From the NCBI GenBank assembly GCA_964521425.1, contig CAZFRO010000026.1, positions 1-36,512 on the forward strand: 36,512 nt of DNA, written 5' to 3'. A program made the position numbers and the translations under genes. Source of the DNA: Joyebacterum sp964521425. Its GTDB lineage: Bacteria > Joyebacterota > Joyebacteria > Joyebacterales > Joyebacteraceae. Below the pieces are notes generated by a model that was not told the DNA's origin, did no database searches, and saw only the letters and a list, made by a program, of their open reading frames with translations. This document shows, one piece after another, positions 8,043 to 15,514 of this stretch (position 1 is the stretch's first letter; every line of letters begins with the position of its first letter).

Positions 8043-9467
8043 CTATTCGCCGAAGCGGATTGGCTCCAACTCCCTGACCGGACCAAGACCCAGGCTCTCC
8101 AGGGGCGTCTCGAACTTTGACGGGTCCCCCAGCACCAGAACCACCAGAGAATCAGCAAGGTGGTTGTAGTCCCTCCCGCACCGCTGAATCCCTTCGCGGT
8201 CGGCCCGCTTCAGGGTCTCGAAGTAGCGTTCGAGATGATCCGCGGGGCGGTCATTGACGAGATCGTGGAGACTCTGGGACACGATGTCTCTGGCGCGCTC
8301 GTTCCGCTGGATCACGTCTCCTATGAGGAAATTCCTCGAGGTTTCGATCTCCTCGTCGCTGAGAGGATCGGTTCCACCTCCCCTAGCTTCCTCCAGCACG
8401 GCCTCGATGAGCTGGACCGTGACCTCCGGCCTACAGGAGCCAAGAGTCCTGAGCGTCGAGTGCTCGTCGCCCACATCGAGGATGAGGCCGCATCCGTAGG
8501 AAAGGCCCTCCTGCCGCGTGTGAAAGAAGATCCTGCCGAATCCGACGGCGTAGTTCTGGATCGTCGCCGCGGCGTAGTCGGCAGATTGCAGGTCCAGATC
8601 CATCACCTTCCGCCCCACGCGAATCTGACTCTGGGCGTATTCGCCGGGGAGGATGTAGACGCCCGGCTCAGGCCTCGGCGTCCAGTCCCTTCTCACGGGA
8701 AGCGAGAATCCCGCATCGACTTCCCAACCGGACAGGACTTCATCCAGCAGGGCCAAGATTTCGTCGCCCTGGAAGTCGCCGCTCACACCAATCAGAGCGT
8801 TCCGTGGATGGACGAAACGCCGGTGAAGCCCTCGCAGCTCATCCGCCGTGACGGACTCGATCTCCGCCTTGCTCTCCAGGTAGTTCCCGGGGTAGCTCTC
8901 GCCATCGACGAGGTAGGAGAAATGCCGGTCGGCGATCCTGCCCGGGCTGTTGTTGATCGTCTGCAGGAACTTGACGCGCTTCCCCTTGGCTCGCTCCAGA
9001 CGGCCTTCATCAAACCCAGGACGAAGCAGGACTTCTCGCCAGAGCTCAAGGCCCTCGTGAAGATCCTCGCTGACCATGCTGACAGAGACCCCTCCGGATG
9101 TCTCCTCCGACCAAGCCGAGATCCGGATGTTCTTCCCGGCCAGACGCTCGTCCAGGGAATCCGGAGCAATGCTCTCGGTCCCGCCATCCCTCCAGACGCT
9201 CCCCAGAAGCCTGGCGGCCGCGAAGGACTCCTCGGGGAGATAGCGGAGGCCCATGCGGAAACGAATGGAGATGCTGAGCAGGGGCAGACTCTCATCCTGG
9301 TACAGAAAGACGGGGATGCCCGAGGACAACGTGTCGCGCTCGGCTTCGGCCATCTCAAACTCGATGGGCTCGAAGCTGAGCTCTTCCGGGTGGCGCGGCG
9401 TCTCGGCACTAGACAGACCCGCCAGCAGCATCGTGGGCAGGAGGATGAAGAGCATCCGACTATTCAT
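8043..9467 (-). CDS. M16 family protein, non-catalytic partner subunit
   Basis: A 474-residue exported protein with the two-lobed M16 (pitrilysin/MPP) fold. A signal peptide is visible (MLFILLPTMLLAGLSSA). The N-terminal half aligns with M16 strands (LSSGIPVFLYQDESLPLLSI, FRMGLRYLPEES), but where the zinc motif HxxEH should occur there is only AARLLGSVWRDGG, so it cannot bind the catalytic zinc. RIFFHTRQEGLSYGCG in the second half matches the conserved Arg/Tyr-containing region of M16 C-terminal halves. Its start overlaps the stop of the zinc-containing M16 gene by eight bases. Together they look like an alpha/beta heterodimer, as in mitochondrial processing peptidase and paired bacterial M16B enzymes. 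Confidence 0.85.
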   Translation of the reverse strand: MNSRMLFILLPTMLLAGLSSAETPRHPEELSFEPIEFEMAEAERDTLSSGIPVFLYQDESLPLLSISIRFRMGLRYLPEESFAAARLLGSVWRDGGTESIAPDSLDERLAGKNIRISAWSEETSGGVSVSMVSEDLHEGLELWREVLLRPGFDEGRLERAKGKRVKFLQTINNSPGRIADRHFSYLVDGESYPGNYLESKAEIESVTADELRGLHRRFVHPRNALIGVSGDFQGDEILALLDEVLSGWEVDAGFSLPVRRDWTPRPEPGVYILPGEYAQSQIRVGRKVMDLDLQSADYAAATIQNYAVGFGRIFFHTRQEGLSYGCGLILDVGDEHSTLRTLGSCRPEVTVQLIEAVLEEARGGGTDPLSDEEIETSRNFLIGDVIQRNERARDIVSQSLHDLVNDRPADHLERYFETLKRADREGIQRCGRDYNHLADSLVVLVLGDPSKFETPLESLGLGPVRELEPIRFGE

Positions 9468-10965
9468 GATCCGCCTCCTTCACCTCTTCGGGCTCGAGGA
9501 AGACGACCGAGGCCTTCTCGCGCCGGAAGAGATCGGCCGCCAAGCCGGTGACCTCCTCCGGAGTGATGCTCTCGTACTCGTCGAATCGCTGATAGGTGGA
9601 ACGCCAGTCGCCACGCGTGGCCTGGGCGCGGAGCAACACACCCGCCAGTCCACTGTTGGTCTCCAGACTGTAGTAGTAGTCCTTGCGATAGGCGCTCCGG
9701 ATCTCCTCCAGCCGCTCCGGGCTCACCGGATCGGTCTGAAGCCGTCCGAGCTCCTCCCAGATCAGCCCCTCCACGTCGTCGTTGCTGAAGCCCTCCAGGG
9801 GTACGACGTGGATGGCGAAGATCCCGGGATAGCGCTTAAGCCCCCAGTCGGGTGATGTCCAAACAGACTGGACCGCGTGCTGCTTGATGTCCAGACGCCT
9901 GTTCAGCCGGCCGGTCCTGTCGCGGCTCAGAAGGCTGGACAGCAAGCGCGCGGCGGAAGCTCTGCGCGAACGAGGATGAACGCCGGGGAAGGCCAGGAAG
10001 ACGCCGCTCTCTGTCCCCTTCCTCAGGGTCGCACGACGCATCCCCCGCCGCGGCGGTTCCCGCGTGGGGATGGGTGGCGGAACCGGAGCGTCCGGGATGT
10101 CCCCGAAGTACTCCCGGATGAGGCTCTCAGCCTCTGTCGGATCGAAATCCCCGACGAGAACGCCGATGGCATTCGCGGGCACGTAGTGCTTGTCTCTGAA
10201 TTCACGCGCCTGCACAGGGGTGAACGCCTCCAGATCGGACATGTAGCCGATGGTGGGAAACCGATAGGGGTGAGCCGTGAAGGCGAGTGACTGAAGCAGC
10301 TCCCAGGCCATGCCCTCCGGATCGTCTTCGACCCTCTCCCGTCGCTCCTCCTTGACGATCTCCAGTTCCCGGTAGAACTCCCGAAAGGACGGATGCTGGA
10401 AGCGCTCGCTCTCCATCAGCATCCAGAACTCGAGCCGGTTGGCAGGGATCTCCATGTAGTACTCCGTGAAATCCGCCGACGTACTGGCGTTGAAATCGAA
10501 GGCGTGGCTCTCGAGAACAAGGGGGAACTCGTCGGGAACCGTCAGAGCGATCTGCGCCTCGGTCAGGCGGTCCAGCTCGCGACGAAGCACCTCGATGCGT
10601 GCGGAGTCGGCGTATGCGCGCTGGGAGATCTCCCGGGAGAGTTCGAGCCCCACCACTTCGACGCTGTCCTGCATCACCTGCTCCGCTTCCCAGTCCCGTG
10701 TTCCGATACGGTCGGTTCCCTTGAAGGCCATGTGCTCGAACATGTGGGCCAGGCCGGTCTGACCGACCTGGTTGTCCACGTTGCCGACCTTGACCAGAAT
10801 ACGGCCCGAAATCATGGGCACGCCATCGCGCGGCAAGAGCAGGAAGAGCATCCCATTGTCGAGCCGAAGTTCCCTGACATCATCGAAGACCGCGGGTCTC
10901 TGCAGAGGAGCCACCACGCCTTGCGCTGCGAGAGCTAGTGTCAGCACAAGTGATATCAGCCTCAT
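9460..10965 (-). CDS. exported M16 zinc peptidase, catalytic subunit
   Basis: A 501-residue metallopeptidase with a signal peptide (MRLISLVLTLALAAQGVVA). The inverted zinc motif HMFEH occupies residues 74-78; the third ligand should be one of the glutamates in ELEIVKEERRERVED (200-214). Between them is an extra ~55-residue, charged, probably helical insertion (about 90-145) compared with mitochondrial-type enzymes; similar insertions occur in other secreted bacterial M16 proteins. AAGGAGG precedes the ATG at 10965. The downstream gene encodes the zinc-less partner with an eight-base overlap, suggesting stoichiometric production of a periplasmic heterodimer that degrades or processes peptides. 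Confidence 0.9.
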   Translation of the reverse strand: MRLISLVLTLALAAQGVVAPLQRPAVFDDVRELRLDNGMLFLLLPRDGVPMISGRILVKVGNVDNQVGQTGLAHMFEHMAFKGTDRIGTRDWEAEQVMQDSVEVVGLELSREISQRAYADSARIEVLRRELDRLTEAQIALTVPDEFPLVLESHAFDFNASTSADFTEYYMEIPANRLEFWMLMESERFQHPSFREFYRELEIVKEERRERVEDDPEGMAWELLQSLAFTAHPYRFPTIGYMSDLEAFTPVQAREFRDKHYVPANAIGVLVGDFDPTEAESLIREYFGDIPDAPVPPPIPTREPPRRGMRRATLRKGTESGVFLAFPGVHPRSRRASAARLLSSLLSRDRTGRLNRRLDIKQHAVQSVWTSPDWGLKRYPGIFAIHVVPLEGFSNDDVEGLIWEELGRLQTDPVSPERLEEIRSAYRKDYYYSLETNSGLAGVLLRAQATRGDWRSTYQRFDEYESITPEEVTGLAADLFRREKASVVFLEPEEVKEADHE

Positions 10966-11159
10966 GGTTCCTCCTTGGAGTCAGTTCAGGCCAGGCTCGA
11001 TGCATCGGAAACCCACACTGCCCGCTCTCGCCGCCAATACTGCGCGGCGCTACCGCGTAGACCGAATGACGGGGCGGGGGGGTCTGTGCAGCACTGTACT
11101 CCAGCCGCCATTCTCCGTCCAGCACTATGGCTGTTCACAGGCATCTGATCACGTCATGC

Positions 11160-11190
11160 AGAGGTACGGCCTGGGCCAGGCCGTACCTCT
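11160..11190. terminator. perfect 31-bp palindrome, probable terminator of operon A
   Basis: Two perfectly complementary 15-base arms (AGAGGTACGGCCTGG and its complement) flank a single central base. It lies 20 bases beyond the stop of the last gene of operon A. The RNA would form a very stable stem with a small loop, but no T-tract follows on either strand, so it would be an I-shaped terminator or RNA 3'-end barrier rather than a canonical intrinsic terminator. A DNA-binding operator for the M16 operon is the alternative. Confidence 0.5.
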
Positions 11191-11209
11191 GACTAGTGCC
11201 AGGATGATC

Positions 11210-11569
11210 TCAGCCGCTCGGTTTCTCCCTTCTGTAGAGGTCCTTGATTTCAGTCCACGTGCTCGAACTGTCCCTGATGGCGGGTTCGAATTCGCATTCG
11301 TATCCCGTTCCCCATATCTGGAATGGCCTGAGCCCTGCCCACCAGATTCGCACGCCTGGGATGAGCTCGATGCTACGTGCGGCCGCAGTATGCACGTGGG
11401 ATGCAGACCTGATCGGAGTCAACTCACGGTACACCCTGGTATGCCTGAGCAAGCTGCCTCGTGTACCATCGGAGAGGCACCCCTCCGATGACGGCGCCGT
11501 TGCCGTTGCCAGATCGGACGATGAGTACATGACTACCGCGATCAGGAGACCCGCGACGAGATTGCGCAT
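11210..11569 (-). CDS. small exported protein of unknown function
   Basis: A 119-residue protein starting at the ATG at 11569, which has an exceptionally strong site (AAAGGAGGTGA, six bases upstream). Residues 1-24 form a signal peptide (MRNLVAGLLIAVVMYSSSDL, then ATATA). The mature part has two cysteines and an aromatic middle (PGVRIWWAGLRPFQIWGTGY). I recognise no family. It follows the C25-like gene by 131 bases and is probably the last gene of operon A. Confidence 0.7.
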   Translation of the reverse strand: MRNLVAGLLIAVVMYSSSDLATATAPSSEGCLSDGTRGSLLRHTRVYRELTPIRSASHVHTAAARSIELIPGVRIWWAGLRPFQIWGTGYECEFEPAIRDSSSTWTEIKDLYRREKPSG

Positions 11570-11700
11570 CTGTTTCACCTCCTTTCTTGGGTATCTTGGC
11601 CGGCAGTGTCTTCGCTGTCGGCTCAACGCATGACGGGAGGCGAGTTCCTCACGCAAGCGGTGGCCCCCCACCAGAGGCGGGCTCCACCTGCAGCGACCTG

Positions 11701-11955
11701 CTACTTCAGGAGGACTGTCGTGCAGGTCGCCGTGCGTCCCTCGGCGAAGAGCCGGCAGTAGTAGATGCCGGACGCGACACGCTGGCAGTCGTCATTGTCA
11801 CCCTTCCACTCAGCAACGTGACGACCAGCTGGGAGCGTGTCCTTCACAAGCGTCCTGACCAGCTGGCCTCGCACATTGAAGATGGAGAACTCCACCGGAC
11901 CTGTCTCGGTCGTCGCGAATGACAGCTTCGTCACCGGGTTGAACGGGTTCGGCAC
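11701..11955 (-). pseudogene. C-terminal sorting-type domain of the interrupted C25-like protein
   Basis: This 85-codon piece is the last part of the frame that starts at 14184; it is separated from the middle part only by an in-frame TAG at 11974-11976. It begins LLQNVPNPFNPVTKLSFATT and continues FSIFNVRGQLVRTLVKDTLP, AGRHVAEWKG, VASGIYYCRL and VLLK-stop. This is a complete FlgD-Ig-like / type-A sorting-like domain, of the kind used as a secretion or anchoring tail. The classical QN-PNPFNP box begins upstream of any possible internal start codon, so it is not plausibly a gene of its own. It is translated only if the TAG codons are read through. Confidence 0.8.
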
Positions 11956-11973
11956 GTTCTGAAGCAGTCCGAA

Positions 11974-12660
11974 CTAGAGCAGCGCTGGTTCCTCCTGCAC
12001 ACCGGTCGCCACGTGCGTCTCGTTCACCCGCGAAAGGGGATCACCGAGGAACACGTACGATTGCACGGTGTTCGCAACATCGATCTGGTCCCCGTAGTCC
12101 CCAAGCGCCCTCTGCACCGCAACCAGGAATGACTCAGCTGACGGGCGACCCACATCCGCGTAGAGCTCCTGCACGAGGTACCGGGCCAGCACGCTGTTCC
12201 CGGACTGCCAGGTCCCCACCGTTGGCCCTACCCACCCCACAGCCCCCCTGTCCCAAGCTGCCAGGAACTTCTGCGCGATCGGCGTCCCGAAGCCCGGATC
12301 CTCGGTCCGGGCGAAGTCGGCTGCATCGCATGAACCTCCGATGACGAGCGCAGCATGTGTCCCGTATGGATGGATCATCGTCATGTCCCAGGGGTAGGAG
12401 TAGTTCGTCTGATCGAAGAAGTTGGCAGGCCAGCTCCGGTTCGAGTAGCTCGACAGCATCACGAGCAGCTCCGGACGATATGAGTTCCAATGGTCGGCTG
12501 CCGCGGTATTGCGGGCGGCGTCGCCAGGAACACTCGACTCGTACAGATGCCGTATTGTCGCTCCGACCGGGAGCTCCGCTTCGACTGTGTCCGCGGTATC
12601 TCTGGCGAACTGCCCGTCACCCACACCGTCGTGGTCCCTGTCACCGACGAAGAACGACAC
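11974..12660 (-). pseudogene. catalytic half of the interrupted C25 (gingipain-like) protein
   Basis: This is codons ~509-736 of the frame beginning at 14184, bounded upstream by the TAG at 12685-12687 and downstream by the TAG at 11974-11976, with no frameshift. It covers the second sub-domain of a C25 peptidase: SFFVGDRDHDGVGDGQFARD, then VIGGSCDAADF with the position of the catalytic cysteine (codon 619), GAVGWVGPTVGTW and YVFLGDPLSRV. The histidine-containing GHG segment expected about 40 residues before the cysteine is replaced by VMLSSYSNRSW, so even the full-length protein should lack the Cys-His dyad. A GTG at 12660 could be an internal start but has no obvious ribosome site. Confidence 0.75.
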
Positions 12661-12684
12661 TGACTCCGCACCATAGTCACCGAT

Positions 12685-14184
12685 CTAGTTCTCCTGCATC
12701 TTGAGACAAAACGCCAAGACCGACGACTCGTCGCTGAAGGGCAGACGAGTCAGCACCACATCAGGAACACCGTCATTGTCCACGTCCTGATACGGCTGAT
12801 CCGTCATCCAGTAGGGAGTCATGAAGGCGAGGTTCCGGCCACGCGACAGCGTGTCGGGCACTACGAATGTCGGGATCACATCGTTGTCGGGCTGTCCCTC
12901 AGGGGGATAGCCGGCGGCGATGTACCCCGCGTGGATGTCTAGCCAGTCACCGACCCAGTACTCTGCTCCCTGCTCATCCAGATCGAACCACTGCCAGTCA
13001 TTCGCGTCTCCGACAAGCATGAAGTAGCGAACGCCCAAGGTCTCCCAAGAGGCGATCCTGTTCTTCAGGTGGGTCCGGAAGGCATCCGGATCTGCAGGGA
13101 AGCTCTCGATGGTCTCAACATGAACCGTGTAGCCTTCCCACTCCCAGAAGCCGGCGTAGGCGTACTCGATCGCATCCTGGAGATCCAGAGGACAGAAGAC
13201 GACGGCGCTTCCGTACTCACGCTTGTGCGGCGTCGCGTCTGAGTCCGCGGACACCGTGCGCATCTCCGCCCGACGCATCTCCCTCAGCTCGTTGATGCGC
13301 TCACGCAGAAACTCAACGCTCGGCTGTGCCTCGGCGGCCATCGCCACGTTCTCCCGCATCGCGGCGGGGCATGCGAGGCTATGGACAATCTCCTTTCCGG
13401 TCGTCTCCACCTCAACCAGCCGGTACCAGGAGTGCACGTCGTCGGGAAGGTGGAACTCGTGCACTCCGGGCCCGGCCGGCAGGGCCGGCGCCAGTTCATC
13501 CCACGGCCCAACCGGACCCTGACTCCCGTCGATCCGGTAGTGGCTCGTACGGTGCTCGCTTGACACCTTCCATCGCGCCACGCCGTCCACCACTGCGAAT
13601 CCGTGGACGGAGGCCGCGGGATTGTCGTTGACCCTGTACACCCTGACGTCACTGACATCGTAGGGGCACTCGTCCCATGCATGGCGGACCAGGGGCCACG
13701 CGCCCCACTTGGAGGTGAACCAACCCGGATCACCCGTTGTAGTGGCCGAGTGATTGCCGGACGGATAGTTGATTTTGGACCCGTCATCCTCTGTCGCCTG
13801 GCTCGGCGGATGAGTGAAGGCCCAAACATAGCTTCCGTCTTGCCAGTAGATGTCCTCGGCGGTTGCCTTCGAGTAACCGATCCAGACGTCGTCTCCCCCC
13901 TCCGACACGTGCCAAGCATAGGCGTGGCAGTTGTAGGCTCTTGTTGCATCCCCTATGATCTCCGCACTCCAGAGCATCGCCGCGATGTACGCCTCGCAGT
14001 CGGCGCGCCACTGGGTCAGAAGCTCCTCCGACGCTTCCTCACACATGTACGTGTCGGGCACTTCAGAATCCTGGGGGGTGCGAACGTGGTAGACGGGATG
14101 GTCGTCGTAGGCTCTGCTCACGCCTGCGGAACCCATACTCCCGATCAGGCAGAGGAGGCCCAGCAAGACGATCTTCGATTTCAT
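12685..14184 (-). CDS. exported C25 (gingipain-like) protein, N-terminal part ending at an in-frame TAG
   Basis: The ATG at 14184 is preceded by AGGAAGGGGGAAAG and overlaps the stop of the upstream gene in an ATGA. Residues 1-24 are a signal peptide (MKSKIVLLGLLCLIGSMGSA). Residues ~75-90 contain AYNCHAYAWHVSEGGDDVWI, a Cys-His segment whose family I cannot name. From ~330 the C25 first sub-domain is clear: GSAVVFCPLDLQDAIEYAYA, then LGVRYFMLVGDANDWQWFD and VDNDGVPDVVLTRLPFSDES. At codon 500 the frame meets TAG and continues unchanged to 11974, meets another TAG, and ends at 11701. Read through, the protein would be ~827 residues with a normal C25 plus sorting-domain layout. As read with normal stops, a 499-residue exported protein without catalytic half or tail results. 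A recent pseudogene, readthrough, or sequence error are the alternatives. Confidence 0.75.
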   Translation of the reverse strand: MKSKIVLLGLLCLIGSMGSAGVSRAYDDHPVYHVRTPQDSEVPDTYMCEEASEELLTQWRADCEAYIAAMLWSAEIIGDATRAYNCHAYAWHVSEGGDDVWIGYSKATAEDIYWQDGSYVWAFTHPPSQATEDDGSKINYPSGNHSATTTGDPGWFTSKWGAWPLVRHAWDECPYDVSDVRVYRVNDNPAASVHGFAVVDGVARWKVSSEHRTSHYRIDGSQGPVGPWDELAPALPAGPGVHEFHLPDDVHSWYRLVEVETTGKEIVHSLACPAAMRENVAMAAEAQPSVEFLRERINELREMRRAEMRTVSADSDATPHKREYGSAVVFCPLDLQDAIEYAYAGFWEWEGYTVHVETIESFPADPDAFRTHLKNRIASWETLGVRYFMLVGDANDWQWFDLDEQGAEYWVGDWLDIHAGYIAAGYPPEGQPDNDVIPTFVVPDTLSRGRNLAFMTPYWMTDQPYQDVDNDGVPDVVLTRLPFSDESSVLAFCLKMQEN

Positions 14185-14975
14185 CTGCTTTCCCCCTTCC
14201 TGCGCTCGGCGAGGCATTGCTCTGCGTGGCGACGGATACGGTCAACGATCTCCTCGTGAGGCGCCAGCGACAGACCGACCTCAAGAAACGGGCCAAGCAC
14301 CTCGCTACCCAGATGCTCTTCCACGAACGGCTCGTAGCCCAAGCTCAGCAGAGTCCGGCCCATCAGCGTATTGACCGTTCCAAAAACCGTCCATGTGTGT
14401 TCGTTCCTGGCTGAGAAATAGCCTTGGGAGACCTCCAGTAGATCGTATTTTTCCTCAGTCCCCAAACCGGAGAGCACCTCCTCTTGGCTGAGCAGCATCT
14501 CTACGTAGGACAGGTCCTTTGCGCGCGTTCTCTCGTCCTCCGTCCAAGGATGTGGCCCGAATGCACTCGGATCCATCTTCCGGTACGCATCGAGTAAGGC
14601 AGAGCCTGCATCTGGCCTCCGCATCAACTCGCGAAGCCCGTTGAAGCCCTCGATCGTGCCGCGAATGGCCGTTAGCACGTTCTGACTGGAGACCTGCCAG
14701 TAGTGTCGTCGAGGGTAGGCCAAGCACGTGTGGACCAGTCCTCGCGTCGACATCTCACGCAGCAACTCCCCCGGAATCTGGCAGATATCGAGACTCCCGC
14801 GCATGCCGGGGATTCCACGCCATTCGGGCGCCCCGGGGATGATTGGGAACTCGTATACATCGAGGGAGTCGCCGGAAGTCAGACCGCGCCCCCCGGACGG
14901 ATCGACCTCAACATCCTGCGCGTGGCTCACAATGGACACCATGGTCAGGACCAGTAGAATCGCGATTGTCTTCAT
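14181..14975 (-). CDS. exported protein of unknown function, first gene of operon A
   Basis: A 264-residue protein starting at the ATG at 14975 with GAAGGAGGG upstream. Residues 1-20 form a signal peptide (MKTIAILLVLTMVSIVSHAQ). The mature protein is largely helical by eye (VSSQNVLTAIRGTIEGFNGL, then PFLEVGLSLAPHEEIVDRIR) with three scattered cysteines, and has no motif I recognise. It sits ~225 bases downstream of a proposed sigma54 promoter and its stop overlaps the start of the C25-like gene (ATGA), so the two products are translationally coupled and may interact. It might be a chaperone or inhibitor of that protein; this is guesswork from position only. Confidence 0.75.
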   Translation of the reverse strand: MKTIAILLVLTMVSIVSHAQDVEVDPSGGRGLTSGDSLDVYEFPIIPGAPEWRGIPGMRGSLDICQIPGELLREMSTRGLVHTCLAYPRRHYWQVSSQNVLTAIRGTIEGFNGLRELMRRPDAGSALLDAYRKMDPSAFGPHPWTEDERTRAKDLSYVEMLLSQEEVLSGLGTEEKYDLLEVSQGYFSARNEHTWTVFGTVNTLMGRTLLSLGYEPFVEEHLGSEVLGPFLEVGLSLAPHEEIVDRIRRHAEQCLAERRKGESR

Positions 14976-15138
14976 TGGAGCCCTCCTTCGCCCGCCGACA
15001 GCTCGAGCGGGCAAGTGCATCCTCGGATCCTCTTGCTTCGTAGCCCCCTGCAGGCCCAGTCACTCGGATCTGATCGCATGGTAGCCTCAAGAGTTGACTT
15101 CCACAACAGGCCTCACTCGCGTCCACACACCGTCATCA

Positions 15139-15170
15139 GATGCTCGCGGATCAGGCCGCGTCCCGATCCC
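15139..15170 (-). promoter_or_regulatory. conserved leader block with hairpin, operon A
   Basis: A 32-base block that recurs upstream of operon B at 28430-28461, with four or five differences. Inside it CGCGG (15145-15149) pairs with CCGCG (15156-15160) around a six-base loop; the loop changes between the copies while the stem is kept. It would be in the 5' untranslated RNA about 30-55 bases after the predicted start of transcription. A regulatory RNA element or factor-binding site is possible. Confidence 0.5.
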
Positions 15171-15212
15171 GACGCCGGACAGGTACCTCACGCGGGATCA
15201 GTGTCTTGTAAG

Positions 15213-15227
15213 GCATATGATGTGCCG
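15213..15227 (-). promoter_or_regulatory. sigma54-type (-24/-12) promoter of operon A
   Basis: On the complement the sequence CGGCACATCATATGC fits the GG-N10-GC rule; GGCAC matches the -24 consensus and ATGC differs by one base from the -12 TTGC. Start of transcription would be near 15200. The -24 GG lies exactly 115 bp from the conserved upstream block, the same distance as in the copy upstream of operon B. Confidence comes mainly from that conservation. Confidence 0.6.
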
Positions 15228-15340
15228 GAACGGTCGTGTTGTAGTGAAAATCGTGTGTTCTGTGGGTTGACGTAACCGACGGTACCTCCATTGGTTACGG
15301 ACGTGTCCGAACTGTAGATGGATTAGCCTCCGAGGCGCGC

Positions 15341-15458
15341 CCGTCACGTCTGCGACACCCGTGGAGACGAAGAACGGGGGGAATCGCTCCAACTCAACAC
15401 AGGGCAAGGCACTGCGAGGGCGTCACGAACGTGACACCCCAAACCGCTTCGTGACGGC
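15341..15458 (-). promoter_or_regulatory. conserved upstream activating block, module A
   Basis: 118 bp that align without gaps to 28629-28746, with 94 identical positions by hand. It contains two related dyads 79 bp apart: CGTCACGTCTGCGACACCC (15342-15360) and CGTCACGAACGTGACACCC (15421-15439), the second including a perfect GTCACG-AA-CGTGAC, plus a half site CGTGAC at 15450-15455. Paired dyads upstream of a -24/-12 promoter are the usual binding sites of sigma54 activators. The likely ligand is the Fis-type HTH of the regulator ending at 15515. Confidence 0.65.
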
Positions 15459-15514
15459 AGAGTCACCGGAATGGGTGGTGCTTTCCTGTGGGGTAGAGCA
15501 GAGGTGCGGGCCTG

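Larger units (their letters stand above)
14976..15514. other. long regulatory region upstream of operon A (module A)
   Basis: This 539-base gap contains, in transcription order, a conserved enhancer-like block (15341-15458), a sigma54-type promoter (15213-15227), a conserved leader block (15139-15170) and a ~130-base leader without clear structure up to the start at 14975. The same parts occur in the same order upstream of operon B. No convincing open frame or terminator for the regulator gene was found at the 15500 end. Confidence 0.7.

Noticed and set aside
8160..9551. 463-codon open frame on the plus strand
   Set aside because: Antisense to the non-catalytic M16 gene; no ribosome site and no recognisable domain.
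11701..14184. General reassignment of TAG to an amino acid in this genome
   Set aside because: TAG ends 19 of 32 genes here, including ribosomal proteins and ffh at their normal lengths, so it is a real stop; only gene-specific readthrough or decay remains possible.
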